DNA of 64,000 bases from Micromonospora carbonacea (GCF_014205165.1 NZ_JACHMZ010000001.1:7458501-7522500), one strand, 5' to 3'; numbered from the stretch's first letter, positions 24,990 to 34,735 are shown. The notes: generated by a model not told the origin, from the sequence alone. Numbers and translations: made by a program.

Positions 24990-25445
24990 CTACGCCCCGG
25001 CCCGGGCGGCGAGCGTGGCCGCCCGGGCGGCCCGCGACGGCAGCGCGAAGTGCAGCGTGGCCAGGGCGACCAGCCGGCCACGGTGGTCCGTGGCCCGCGC
25101 GTCCACGACCGCCGAGCGGCTGGCGAGGCTGACCACCTCCGCGGCGACCCGCAGCACGCCGGGCTCGGCCGGCTCCAGGAAGCTGATGCTGCTGTTGGCC
25201 AGCGCCATCGCGGGCGTCGGCCCGACCAGCACGTTCACCGCGACGAAGCCGGCCAGGTCGATCGCCCAGAACATCGCCGGCCCGGACAGCGCCCCGTCGA
25301 TGCGGCGTTCGAGCCCGTCGGGCCCGGCGGCGCAGACCACCCGGCCGCCGTCGACCGCCTCCACCCGGAGCCGGTCGGCGCCGGCCAGGATCTCGGCGAG
25401 CCACGCCCGCGCCTCGTCGATCGCCATCACCGGTTGCCAGGCCAT
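24990..25445 (-). CDS. Hotdog-fold thioesterase
   Basis: A 151-residue hotdog protein of the PaaI-like type. The family core is visible in DGALSGPAMFWAIDLAGFVA, the substrate loop and hotdog helix, followed by SSISFLEPAEPGVLRVAAEV strands. It should hydrolyse acyl-CoA or acyl-ACP thioesters, either releasing product or clearing misprimed carriers. The ATG at 25445 is chosen because a -10 element TATAGT ends 6 nt upstream, implying a leaderless transcript; a second in-frame ATG lies 18 nt further in. It is convergent with the biosynthetic operon and so has its own promoter. Membership of the cluster is likely but not certain. Confidence 0.8.
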   Translation of the reverse strand: MAWQPVMAIDEARAWLAEILAGADRLRVEAVDGGRVVCAAGPDGLERRIDGALSGPAMFWAIDLAGFVAVNVLVGPTPAMALANSSISFLEPAEPGVLRVAAEVVSLASRSAVVDARATDHRGRLVALATLHFALPSRAARAATLAARAGA

Positions 25446-25451
25446 GGCCAC

Positions 25452-25457
25452 ACTATA
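25452..25457 (-). promoter_or_regulatory. -10 element for leaderless thioesterase transcript
   Basis: TATAGT on the minus strand ends 6 nt before the ATG at 25445, putting transcription start at or next to the start codon. No convincing -35 element is visible. Confidence 0.45.
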
Positions 25458-26066
25458 AGTCGTGGTCGATTTTTCCGGGCCCACTGTTCGCTGGCCCCGT
25501 CGCGCTCCGGGGCCGATTCCCGGAGGACCCCGCGCGCCGGCCGGTGGGTGGCATGCCGCCGACCCGGATCCGGGCCACGGATCCGTCGCTGATTCGGCTG
25601 GGGCGACCCGATGCTGTTGTGGTCGGGGCAATCGCCGAATGGGCGGCAATGGCCCGAATGGCGGCAGCGGTCGCGGGAAAGGCCGTTGCGTCAGCCCGGA
25701 CCTGCTCCGGTGCGCCGGTCGAAACCCGGATGTGAGCTGGGATTTCCGGGCGATCGGCAATCACATCACAGTCGGTCCCTCCGGGGCAGCCAATGCGGCG
25801 TCGAATTGGCACCGTGACGGGAATCCGACAGCAGGCGTGCGCGGTTCGGGTGACCAAAGGGCTGCGGACGCCGCGCCGATCGTCCGATCTTTCCCCAGGC
25901 AAGGAATTGCGTTCGGTGGATAGTGGAGTGCCGTGGGACACGGCGATTAGGATCTGCCACACCAAGCCGCCCGCAAGCCCGTACGGCGAGCAGTCCACTG
26001 GACGAGACCGGCAACCCTCGTGCGGCGCTCGTCGTCGTAGCGGCGTCCACACCCCAGGAGGCCCAG
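25458..26066. other. Intergenic region before the STAND ATPase gene
   Basis: About 600 bases without a supportable gene. Base composition is less GC-extreme than in the flanks. An imperfect direct repeat (GAATGGGCGGCAATGG at 25637, GAATGGCGGCAGCGG at 25656) is present. It should hold the promoter of the ATPase/nuclease pair; I see no clear -35/-10 pair. Several open frames on both strands here lack ribosome sites and family similarity. Confidence 0.6.
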
Positions 26067-29000
26067 ATGGGTAGTCAGCGTCGGCGTCGTGCCGTCCGGG
26101 CCCGGACCAGGCAGCTCAATCCGGGCACGGTCTCCCCGGTGGTCCTCCCGTGGCCGACCAGCACCGACGTCGCCGCGGTGTGCGATCTCGACGCCGTCGC
26201 CGCCGCGGCCCTCGCCGAGGCGACAGCCGACGACATGTTCTCCGTGCTGCGGAGCATGCCGCCACGCCATCGGCAGTATGTCCTCAGTGCACTCGGCCCG
26301 CGCTCGGCGGTGACCGTCGACCGGGGAACGGCCGCGCAACTGCTCGCCCGACTCCGCGCCGACCCCGGCGGCGCGTCCGGCATGCTGCTCTACGACATCG
26401 CCATCCCCGTGCGGGATCTGCTCGACCACGTCGTCGCACCGGTGCCGTGGACGTCCATGTTCGGTCGGGACACCGTGGCGGCGCTCGATGCGTACGCCGA
26501 TCATCCCGAGATCGCCGCCAGGGTGGCGGACATCGCACAACAGTACGCGCCGGCCCTGCTGCGGGCTGCGCTCGCCTCCGGCATCGCCGCAGGCGGGCCC
26601 GGGGCTGCGCTCGCGCTGGCCCTGCTGGCGGGGGAGGACGCCACCGCCGCGACCGCACACGCCGCGCTGGCGGTGAGGTTTCCCGCGCTGCCGCCGATCT
26701 CGGCCGGTCCGCTGACCGAGGTGGGACCGGTCGCCCGGTTCGTCTCGCTCGGCGAGCTGCCGCAGGACGCGCCGGTCACGGAGGAGAGGCTCAAGCTACT
26801 GCTGGAGCGGATCGCCGACCTGCCGTCAGCGGAGGACGACACGGAGGACGAGGTGGTCGCGACGCTCCCCGACGACGGTTTCCGCAGCCCGGACGGATAC
26901 GGGTCGGCGTGGCCCGAGGCGACCGACTGGCCGCTGGTGGGTCCGGGGCCGCTCGACGACGAGACGGTGGCAGTCGGGACGGAGCAGGTGCTCGACAGTT
27001 GGGACGGCATGGTCGCCACCGCAGACGACGTCGCCGAGCGGCTCCGTGGGGGCGAGGTGCCACCGGCCCGGGCGATCCAGCTGCTCTCCCTGCACGCGAC
27101 TGCGGCCACCGTAGCGGCCGGCTACCTGAGCCGCCACCTCGGCACGGACGTGCCCGCCACCCGTACCGCGCTCTCCGCCGGTCTGGACCGGCTCACCACC
27201 CGGCCCGACCCCGATGCCGACTGGCTGGGGCGGCTCGTCGAGCTGGCCGGGCCGGTCGAGCTGGCCGGATGCCTGGCCGAGGTGCGCGTCGCCGCGCTCG
27301 CTGCGCTCGCCGATCCCGATCTCCCGCGCGACCCGCTCGTGGCGTTGCGCGACCTGATCGAGGTTGCCGGTGCGGCTCGGCGTGGTGCGTCGGTCGACTT
27401 CACCGCGCTCGCCGCCGCCCAACACCTCGCGAACACGGCATGGCCGCACGCGGCGGCGCTGGTGGCCGCCGCGGCGCACGGTGCGCTCGCCCTGCCGGAG
27501 GAGGCGCCGGCGGAACCGGCCGAACCGTCGTCCGATTCCCTGACCTTCCCCAGCGTGACGGCAGGGCTGGGGGCCGAGGGCCGGCGCGACCACCACCCGG
27601 ACCGGGCCGCCGCCGATTCCGGGGCCGCCGCCGAGAGCGCCGCCGCCGCCGAGAGCGCCGCCCCCGAGGCCGGTGCCGCCGCCGGAGCAGCCGACGTCGG
27701 GCCCGAGCCCTCCGTCGGTACCGGATCCGCACCGGTGGCCCTCGGCCCGCCCGAGGGCGACGCGGACGGCGGACCGGCCGACCCCGGCCCACGGCGCGTC
27801 GCCGTGACCGGCCAGGGACAGGCGGCACCGCAGGACGGCGACGGGTCGGCCACCGACCTGGACGATCTCGACCGGCTCCTGTCGGCAGGCGCCGCCGCCA
27901 CGCTCGCCGCCGTGAGCGGCACCCGCCGCCGGCTCGCCCCGGCCCAGCGCACCGCGCCCGTCGCGCCGGCAGCCGACGACGTGACCGCCGGCCGGGCCGG
28001 CGAAGGGGGGACGGCCGACCGGGCCCACGCTGCCCTCACCGCGCTGCTCTCCGCGCGGCGATTCGGCCTCGCCGCCGACCTGATGGCAGTCGTCGGGGCG
28101 TCCCCGGCCTCCGTCGCGGCCCGCCGTCTCGCCGCCTACGCCTCGGCGGTGCGCACCCCCACCGGCCCGATCGCCGCCGCCATCGCGCAGCTGGCGACCG
28201 AGGTGAGCCGCGACGGCCTCGGCGACGACCGCGAGGGGCAGCTGCTCGCGCTGGCCGCCGCCGCGCGGATCGCGCTGCTGGCCCCGTCGGCCGGCCCGGC
28301 GGCGCTGCTGCTCGACCTCGCCCCGTGCGTGAGCGACCAGCCGGCGCTGTCGGAGGCGACCGCCGCGTTCGCCGACGCCAGTCGCGCCGGGATCGTCGTC
28401 CTGCCGGAGGCGGCCGACGTCGTCGGCACCCTGGCCGCCGCCGAGACCGCCGCCGCCGATGCCGCCCGCGCCGCCGCCCGCCTGCTCGACTCCAGCGGCC
28501 GTCGGCCGATCAAGTACATCCCGGCCAACGGCGTCTACCAGGCCTGGCTCGCCGGCTCCGGCCCGCTCGGCAAGCTGCTCGCCCTCGTCGCCGCGAACGA
28601 CGTCTCCGCCGTGCCCATGGTGCGTGACGAGGTAGTCGGGTTGCGGGGGCGGGCCAGCAAGGCGATCGACACGACCTTCGCCGCCCAGCGGCACAACCGC
28701 TCCAACCAGATCAGGGCCGGTGCCCGCAGCTCGCTGGTGGCCCGCTGGGACGAGGTGATCGAGCTGGCCGACCGCTGGGCCAGGCACGCCGAGCAGATGA
28801 CGGAGAACGCCGCGGCCATGCACGCCGGGGCCTGGCAGGCCGGGCCGCTGGCGAAGCTCCGGCACCGGCTCGCCGCCGTCCGCGACGCCGTGCCGGCCGA
28901 ACTCGCGGCACAGGCCGCCGGGGACCGGGCCGACGCGGCGGCCGTCGAGGCGGCGAGCCAGCTCTTCGCCGACGCGTTCGCGGTCTGCGACGGTGTCGCC

Positions 29001-32000
29001 CCGGCCGGGGAGGAGGCGCCGCCCGAGTTCGCCGCACACGCCGAGCTGCTCGCCGCGCCGCTGCCGCTGAACGCCGACTCGCTGCTGCCGAACGACGGGT
29101 TGACCCCGCAACACGTCGGCGTGCTGCTGGACCTCGCCGCCGCCGATCCCGTGCCGGCGGACGAGGCGTACGCGTTCCGCGCCGAACGCGGCGACCACGA
29201 CCTGACGGCGGTGCTCATCGCCGGGGTCCGCGCCGTCGACCCGGCTGTCGCCGCAGGGCTCGACCGGCAGCGGACCGCCGACGTCCTGGCCACCCACGGG
29301 GAGGTCGACGACGAGATCACCGCACTCCGCAACCGGATCGACACCCGCCGGCTGGCCGGCGCGCTCGACGACCACCCGTGGGCCGCCCTCGCGGCACGCA
29401 CCGAACGGCTGCACGACCTGACCCGTCGCGACTTCGGCCGGATCCGGGAACTCGCCGCCGAGATCAGCGCGGATCTCGACGTCTGGCAGCAGCGCAAGAT
29501 CGACGAGACGATCGACCGGATCGCCGAACGCGCGCAGGACAGCGCCGTGGTCGCGGACGCCGCCGAACTCCTCACCGAGCTGGCCCGCCGGGGCGAGATC
29601 GCCAGCGCCGAGGAGTACCTCGAGCAGGCCCTCACCGGCGGCGCGCTGCCCGACTTCGCCGACGACACCGATCACCTGCGGCAGTTCTTCCCCGCCGTCC
29701 CCCGGATCGCGACCACGCATCCGCGCCTGCTGGAGGAGCTGCACGCGGCGCTCTCCGGCGAACCGGCCGGGGCCGCCGTCGACGCGCTCGTCGGCACCGG
29801 CGTCGCCGTGGCGCACCTGTCCGCGGCCCGGCGGGAGGCGGGCCGGCACGCAATCGGGGCGTGGTCGGCCCTCGCCGCCAGCGTCCGGGGCAAGAAGGTG
29901 GACGTGGCGACGGCGCTGCGCGCGGTCCTCGCCCAGGCCGGCCTCGAGTTCACGGATCTCCAACTCCAGCAGGCCGAGCGCGGCCAGCCGGGCCGACGCT
30001 GGTTGAGCATCAGCGGGGTACGCGGCACCGGGCAGGCCGTCACCCCGACGCTGGGCTCCGACATGAGCACCGACGGGGCGACCCTGCGCGTCCTGCTGGT
30101 CTACAACGCGCCGACGCCCGCGACTGTGATCGAGTGGCTGAGCGGCGAACCGAACCACCAGACCGTCCTGGCGTTGTGGCTCGTCGGCCCGCTGTCACCC
30201 GACGACCGCCGGGCCATCACGAACGCCGCCCGGGGCCGGCCCCGGCCGCCGCTGCTCCTGCTCGACGTGGCCGCGCTGGTCTACCTCGCCTGCCAGTCCG
30301 AGCCGAGGCGCAGCACGTTCGCCCTGACCTCGCTTCCGTTCACCGCCGCTAGCCCGTACCGGGACACGCCCGGTGACACGCCGCCAGAGATGTTCTACGG
30401 CCGTACGGAGGAACTCGCGGCGGTCATCGACCTCAACGGTCCGTCCTTCGTCTCGGGCGGTCGCCAGCTCGGCAAGTCGGCGCTGCTGCGCGCCGCCGAG
30501 CGCCGGTTCCGCGGCGACGGCCCGCAGCACGAGGCAGTCCTCACCTCGGTGTTCACGGTCGGTGGCGACGGAGACCCCGAGCGGTTGTGGTATGCGTTGT
30601 GGCCCCTGCTGAAGGGCCGGGAGATCGTCGACGGGCCGCCACCCGCCGCCGACATCGCCGCGGTCGTGCACGGTGCGATCCTGCGCTGGCTCGACGCCGA
30701 CCGGACGCGGGCGTTGCTCGTCCTCCTCGACGAGGCGGACGCCTTCCTCGACGCCGACGCGGCCGGCAACCGGTTCACGCACGTCGACTGGTGCCGCCGG
30801 ATCATGCTCGACTCGGGCCGCCGCGCCAAGATGGTCTTCGCCGGGCTGCACCGGACCGCCCGCTTCGAGACGCTGCCGAACCAACCGCTGTCCCACCTCG
30901 GCCGGCCGATCACCGTCGGGCCGCTGCGACCGCAGCACGCCTGCGACCTGCTGGCCCGCCCCCTGGCGGCGCTGGGGTTCACCTTCGCGGACCCCAAGGC
31001 GCTGCCGGCCCGGATCCTGGCGATGGCCAACAACATGCCGGCACTGCTGCAACTGTTCGGTGCCGCCCTCGTCGCGCACCTGACCGCTCAGCCGCTGCCC
31101 ACCGACGGCCCGCCGCAGCAGATCACCCAGGCCGACGTCGACGCGGTGTTCAACGACGCGGAGCTTCGCGAGGCGTTCCGTGACAAGTACGTGCTCACCC
31201 TCAACCTCGACCACCGGTATCTGGTGATCGCTTACAGCGTCGCGGAGGCGGCCCACGAGCGGGGAATCGACGCGAGCCTGTCCATGGTCGAGCTGTCCGA
31301 GGCGTGTCGCATGTGGTGGCCCGCCGGGTTCGGCAGCTGCGGCGCGGACGTGTTCCGGGGACTGGTCACGGAGTGCGTCGACCTCGGGGTGCTCGCCATC
31401 GACGGTGGCCGGTACCGCCTTCGGACGCCCACCGTGCTGCGCCTGCTCGGCACCGAGGAGGAGGTGCTGGAGACCCTGTACACGGCACCGGAGCGGCTCA
31501 CGGTCCCGTCCGCGTCCGACGGCGGGGCCTACCGCCGCCGGCTGGGGAAGGCGACCCGGTCGCCGCTGACCGAGCGGCAGTTCGGCCAGCTGTTCTCCGC
31601 GCGGCGCGCGGTCGTGCCGATCACCGGATCGGCCGTGCTCGGCATCGACGCCGTCCTCGCGGCGATCGAGACCGCCGAGAAGGAGGGCGCCGCCCGGATC
31701 CGGACGCTGCGGCACTGCGGCAGCGCCACCCCGGAGGGGGTACGGGCAGCCGTCGGGCGGGCGGCGGGTGACGGAACGCTGATCGTGGTGGACGGACGCA
31801 GGTTGTCCGCCCCGGCGCTGGACGGGATCCTCACCGCAGCGGCGGAGGCCGTGCGGCTGGCCAGGCCCGACGTCACCGTCGCCGTGTGCGCCGGGGTCGC
31901 CGGGGCTGCGGCGTGGATCGCCCGGGCGCAGCGCATCGAGCTCGCCCGGGTCGACAGCGCCGGGATGCGCCTCCTGTGCGACGAGGACAATCTGCCGTTC

Positions 32001-32429
32001 CGCGACGACGAGGCGCGGAGCCGGCTGCTCGTCGCCACCGGCGGATGGCCCACCGTCGTGGCGCGCGTGGCCGCCTCGCCCCCGACCGCGAGCAGCGGCC
32101 GCATCCTTGCCGACGTCGAGCAGTGGCTGGCCGGCCCCGGCCGGGCCGAGCTGGTCGCCGACGCCGGCGTCGGCCCGACACAGCCCGCCCTGGCGGCGGC
32201 GTTCGCCAGCGCGGCGACGTTGACCGCCTCGACGGGGGAGGATCCGCGCGACCTCGCCGAACTGCTCGCACTCGACGACGATCGCCTGACGGGGCTGGCC
32301 GCCGAGGCGGGCTACGGGTCGCTGCACGAGGTCGTCGACACCCTCGTCGCCCTTGGCTGCCTCGTGGTGACGGAGGACGGGAGGCTGCGTCCCGAGCCGG
32401 TGCTCGCCGCCGCGGTGCGCGAGGAATGA
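26067..32429 (+). CDS. Giant STAND-like P-loop ATPase
   Basis: A 2,120-residue protein. Residues 1-490 and 600-1400 are Ala/Leu-rich and helical, with no domain I recognise. Residues about 490-600 are a low-complexity Ala/Pro/Gly linker. A P-loop module begins at FYGRTEELAAV, as in STAND NTPases. Walker A GGRQLGKS has its lysine at 1470, and Walker B LLVLLDEADAFL has Asp1555/Glu1556. A conserved IMLDSGRRAKMVFAGLH sensor-like strand follows. Winged-helix-like segments end the ATPase (about 1700-1790), and a final 200-residue domain follows. The ATG at 26067 has AGGAGG 5 nt upstream. The stop overlaps the nuclease gene as ATGA, so the two are co-translated. By analogy with STAND proteins it may sense a ligand and switch on the nuclease. 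Confidence 0.75.
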   Translation: MGSQRRRRAVRARTRQLNPGTVSPVVLPWPTSTDVAAVCDLDAVAAAALAEATADDMFSVLRSMPPRHRQYVLSALGPRSAVTVDRGTAAQLLARLRADPGGASGMLLYDIAIPVRDLLDHVVAPVPWTSMFGRDTVAALDAYADHPEIAARVADIAQQYAPALLRAALASGIAAGGPGAALALALLAGEDATAATAHAALAVRFPALPPISAGPLTEVGPVARFVSLGELPQDAPVTEERLKLLLERIADLPSAEDDTEDEVVATLPDDGFRSPDGYGSAWPEATDWPLVGPGPLDDETVAVGTEQVLDSWDGMVATADDVAERLRGGEVPPARAIQLLSLHATAATVAAGYLSRHLGTDVPATRTALSAGLDRLTTRPDPDADWLGRLVELAGPVELAGCLAEVRVAALAALADPDLPRDPLVALRDLIEVAGAARRGASVDFTALAAAQHLANTAWPHAAALVAAAAHGALALPEEAPAEPAEPSSDSLTFPSVTAGLGAEGRRDHHPDRAAADSGAAAESAAAAESAAPEAGAAAGAADVGPEPSVGTGSAPVALGPPEGDADGGPADPGPRRVAVTGQGQAAPQDGDGSATDLDDLDRLLSAGAAATLAAVSGTRRRLAPAQRTAPVAPAADDVTAGRAGEGGTADRAHAALTALLSARRFGLAADLMAVVGASPASVAARRLAAYASAVRTPTGPIAAAIAQLATEVSRDGLGDDREGQLLALAAAARIALLAPSAGPAALLLDLAPCVSDQPALSEATAAFADASRAGIVVLPEAADVVGTLAAAETAAADAARAAARLLDSSGRRPIKYIPANGVYQAWLAGSGPLGKLLALVAANDVSAVPMVRDEVVGLRGRASKAIDTTFAAQRHNRSNQIRAGARSSLVARWDEVIELADRWARHAEQMTENAAAMHAGAWQAGPLAKLRHRLAAVRDAVPAELAAQAAGDRADAAAVEAASQLFADAFAVCDGVAPAGEEAPPEFAAHAELLAAPLPLNADSLLPNDGLTPQHVGVLLDLAAADPVPADEAYAFRAERGDHDLTAVLIAGVRAVDPAVAAGLDRQRTADVLATHGEVDDEITALRNRIDTRRLAGALDDHPWAALAARTERLHDLTRRDFGRIRELAAEISADLDVWQQRKIDETIDRIAERAQDSAVVADAAELLTELARRGEIASAEEYLEQALTGGALPDFADDTDHLRQFFPAVPRIATTHPRLLEELHAALSGEPAGAAVDALVGTGVAVAHLSAARREAGRHAIGAWSALAASVRGKKVDVATALRAVLAQAGLEFTDLQLQQAERGQPGRRWLSISGVRGTGQAVTPTLGSDMSTDGATLRVLLVYNAPTPATVIEWLSGEPNHQTVLALWLVGPLSPDDRRAITNAARGRPRPPLLLLDVAALVYLACQSEPRRSTFALTSLPFTAASPYRDTPGDTPPEMFYGRTEELAAVIDLNGPSFVSGGRQLGKSALLRAAERRFRGDGPQHEAVLTSVFTVGGDGDPERLWYALWPLLKGREIVDGPPPAADIAAVVHGAILRWLDADRTRALLVLLDEADAFLDADAAGNRFTHVDWCRRIMLDSGRRAKMVFAGLHRTARFETLPNQPLSHLGRPITVGPLRPQHACDLLARPLAALGFTFADPKALPARILAMANNMPALLQLFGAALVAHLTAQPLPTDGPPQQITQADVDAVFNDAELREAFRDKYVLTLNLDHRYLVIAYSVAEAAHERGIDASLSMVELSEACRMWWPAGFGSCGADVFRGLVTECVDLGVLAIDGGRYRLRTPTVLRLLGTEEEVLETLYTAPERLTVPSASDGGAYRRRLGKATRSPLTERQFGQLFSARRAVVPITGSAVLGIDAVLAAIETAEKEGAARIRTLRHCGSATPEGVRAAVGRAAGDGTLIVVDGRRLSAPALDGILTAAAEAVRLARPDVTVAVCAGVAGAAAWIARAQRIELARVDSAGMRLLCDEDNLPFRDDEARSRLLVATGGWPTVVARVAASPPTASSGRILADVEQWLAGPGRAELVADAGVGPTQPALAAAFASAATLTASTGEDPRDLAELLALDDDRLTGLAAEAGYGSLHEVVDTLVALGCLVVTEDGRLRPEPVLAAAVREE

Positions 32430-34636
32430 CCGACCGGGCCACGGCGGTGGCCGCCGCGCTGCCGGAGCCCGTGCGGGCGGTGCTGCTGGCCGCCGCGCAG
32501 GTCGTCTCGCGGCGTGCCGCCGAACAGATCGTGCCGGAGCGGGTCGTCGCGGAACCGGCTGGCGTGACGGAGCTGCTCCGCCTGGTCGAGTGCTCCGCCG
32601 GGCTGCGGGCGGCGGTGCGTGCCAGCCTGCCCGTCGGGCCCGTCGACGGCCTCGCCGCGCAGCTCACCGCCGCCGATCCGGGGACCGCGGCGCGCGGCGC
32701 GCTCGCCGTCCGGCGGCTGCTCGACGACGCCCGCCGTGGCGTACGGCGGGAGGCCCGCCAGGCGGCCCGCGCGGAGCGGCCCGACCTCGACCAGCGGAAG
32801 GGGGACCGGGAGGCGCGGCGGCTGGCCGAGGCCCGCGCCGCCCGTGACCGCGCCCGGGCCGCCGCTGCCCACGCGGAGGCGGAGGCCGCCGCACTCCGGG
32901 CCCGCCTCGCCGACCTCACCGAGGACGTGGCGACGTTGACCGGCCGGGCCGAGGCCGCCGAAGCCCGGCTGGTCGTGGCCCGGCGGGCCACCAACGATCC
33001 GACGCTCCTGGCCGCCGCGCTGGCCGCCGCGCTCGCCCCCGCCCCGGTGGCTGGCCGCGCCGTCGACCAGCGGGGCGTCGGGCCGGGCGAACCGCAGCGG
33101 GTGGACCCCGCGCGCGGGGTGACGTCGGTCATGAGGGACCCCGACCGCTGGGCGGCCGCCGCGCGCACGGCCGGCCTCCCCGCCGACCAGGTGCGAACCG
33201 TCGACGCGTGGCTGCCGGTCCTGCTGGGGGCCTACGCGGCCCCGCCCCGGCCGGTCAGCCGGACCGTCGACCTGGGGTTGCGGGTCGACGTGCTCGGCGG
33301 CGGGCAGGAGATCGGGGCATCGTGCGTGCTCGTCACTGCCGGAGGCGTCCGGCTCCTCGTCGACGCCGGCAGCCGGCCGGGTGGCACCGACGCCGGGAGC
33401 CTGGCTCCGCCGAGGATCGCCGAGGCGCTCGCCGACCGGATCGACGCGGTCGTGGTCACCCACGCGCACAACGACCACGCCGGGTGGGTGCCCGCGCTGC
33501 TGCGGCAGCAGCCCCACGTGCCCGTCCTCGCCACCGAGGCGACCGCGGCCCTGCTCGCGACCATGTGGCACGACACCGCCAAGGTGCTCACCCGGCGTGG
33601 GGCCGCCGGCGTCGAGGGGGCATCCGTCACCGCGCCGGCCTACACCCACGACGACGTACGGCACGCGCTGTCGCGGCTGACCACGACGGCGTACGGGCAA
33701 CGGCGTCGGGTGGGCGTCCTCGACGTGGAGCTGTTCCCCGCCGGTCACATCGTCGGCGCCGCCGGTGTGGTCGTCCACGCGGGCGACCGCCGCGTCGTGG
33801 TCTCCGGCGACGTGTCGCGTTCCGGGCAGCTCACGGTCGGCGGGGTGGTCGTGCCGGAGTCGGCCCGCGGCGCCGACCTGCTGCTGCTGGAGTCGACGTA
33901 CGCCGGTGCCGGGCGGCTGACGCCCCGGGACGCGGCGATCGCGCGGTTCGTCGCCGACGTGGCGGCGGTCACCTCCGGCGGTGGCCGGGTGCTGATCCCC
34001 GCCTTCGCCCTCGGACGGGCGCAGGAGGCCGCGCTCGTGCTGGCCGAGCACCTGCCGGACGTCGACGTGGTGATCGACGGGCTGGCCCGGGACGTCGCGA
34101 CGGTGTACGAGCAGTTCCCCGGGCCGGAGGGCGCCCCGTTGCGGATCTTCGGGGCGCGGGTGCGCGCGGTGCCGCCCGGCGGGACCCGGGCCGAGCTGGC
34201 GCGGCTGCGTACCGGCGTGGTGATCGCGACCTCCGGGATGCTGACCGCGGGTCCCGCCCTGACCTGGGCGCGGGAGCTGTTGCCCGACGCCTCGGCGGGG
34301 CTGATGGTCGTCGGCTACCAGGACGAGGACTCGCCCGGCGGCCGGCTGCTCGCGCTCGCCGACGCCGGTGGCGGGCGGTTCGAGCTGCCGGGATCCGGCG
34401 ACGACCAGCCGGCCACGGTGGAGGTCGCGGCGCACATCGGCCGCTACGGGCTGGGCGCGCACGCCTCGGCGGACGAGTTGGTCACCATCGCCGCCGACAT
34501 CGGGGCGGCGGAGGTGATGCTGGTGCACGGGGAACCGCGCGGACAGGCGGCGTTCGCCGCCCGGCTCCGGCTGCGCGGTCAGGCCACGGTACGGGCCGGG
34601 GCGTGGCGCCCGCCCGAGTCCGTGGCGTCCTGCTGA
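32426..34636 (+). CDS. Beta-CASP metallo-beta-lactamase nuclease with coiled-coil N-terminus
   Basis: A 736-residue protein. Residues 90-200 form a charged Ala/Arg/Glu coiled coil. From about residue 285 a metallo-beta-lactamase/beta-CASP module follows. The metal ligands are in THAHNDHAG (His346, His348, Asp350, His351), His441 and Asp462. Beta-CASP motifs A (Glu489 in LLLEST), B (His679 in GLGAHAS) and C (His701 in LVHGE) are all present. This is the catalytic set of CPSF73, RNase J and archaeal aCPSF RNA nucleases, so an active endo- or exonuclease on RNA, or possibly DNA, is expected. Unlike those enzymes it has a coiled-coil front and is fused by overlap to a giant STAND ATPase. Target unknown. 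Confidence 0.8.
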   Translation: MTDRATAVAAALPEPVRAVLLAAAQVVSRRAAEQIVPERVVAEPAGVTELLRLVECSAGLRAAVRASLPVGPVDGLAAQLTAADPGTAARGALAVRRLLDDARRGVRREARQAARAERPDLDQRKGDREARRLAEARAARDRARAAAAHAEAEAAALRARLADLTEDVATLTGRAEAAEARLVVARRATNDPTLLAAALAAALAPAPVAGRAVDQRGVGPGEPQRVDPARGVTSVMRDPDRWAAAARTAGLPADQVRTVDAWLPVLLGAYAAPPRPVSRTVDLGLRVDVLGGGQEIGASCVLVTAGGVRLLVDAGSRPGGTDAGSLAPPRIAEALADRIDAVVVTHAHNDHAGWVPALLRQQPHVPVLATEATAALLATMWHDTAKVLTRRGAAGVEGASVTAPAYTHDDVRHALSRLTTTAYGQRRRVGVLDVELFPAGHIVGAAGVVVHAGDRRVVVSGDVSRSGQLTVGGVVVPESARGADLLLLESTYAGAGRLTPRDAAIARFVADVAAVTSGGGRVLIPAFALGRAQEAALVLAEHLPDVDVVIDGLARDVATVYEQFPGPEGAPLRIFGARVRAVPPGGTRAELARLRTGVVIATSGMLTAGPALTWARELLPDASAGLMVVGYQDEDSPGGRLLALADAGGGRFELPGSGDDQPATVEVAAHIGRYGLGAHASADELVTIAADIGAAEVMLVHGEPRGQAAFAARLRLRGQATVRAGAWRPPESVASC

Positions 34637-34735
34637 CCCCGTCGGCGAGGCCGGGGTTGGGCAGCGGCCCGCGGTTTCTGTAACTATCCGTGGGGTGACG
34701 TTCACGGATGAGGTCGGCGTCCCGGGGGCGCCGGG

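Noticed and set aside
25544..25735. Small plus-strand frame in the region before the ATPase gene
   Set aside because: No ribosome site, no similarity, and overlapping frames on both strands are equally open.
26826..30158. A 1,110-codon minus-strand frame opposite the giant ATPase gene
   Set aside because: The translation has no recognisable domain and the ATPase strand carries a ribosome site, P-loop and overlap with the nuclease. Treated as a shadow.
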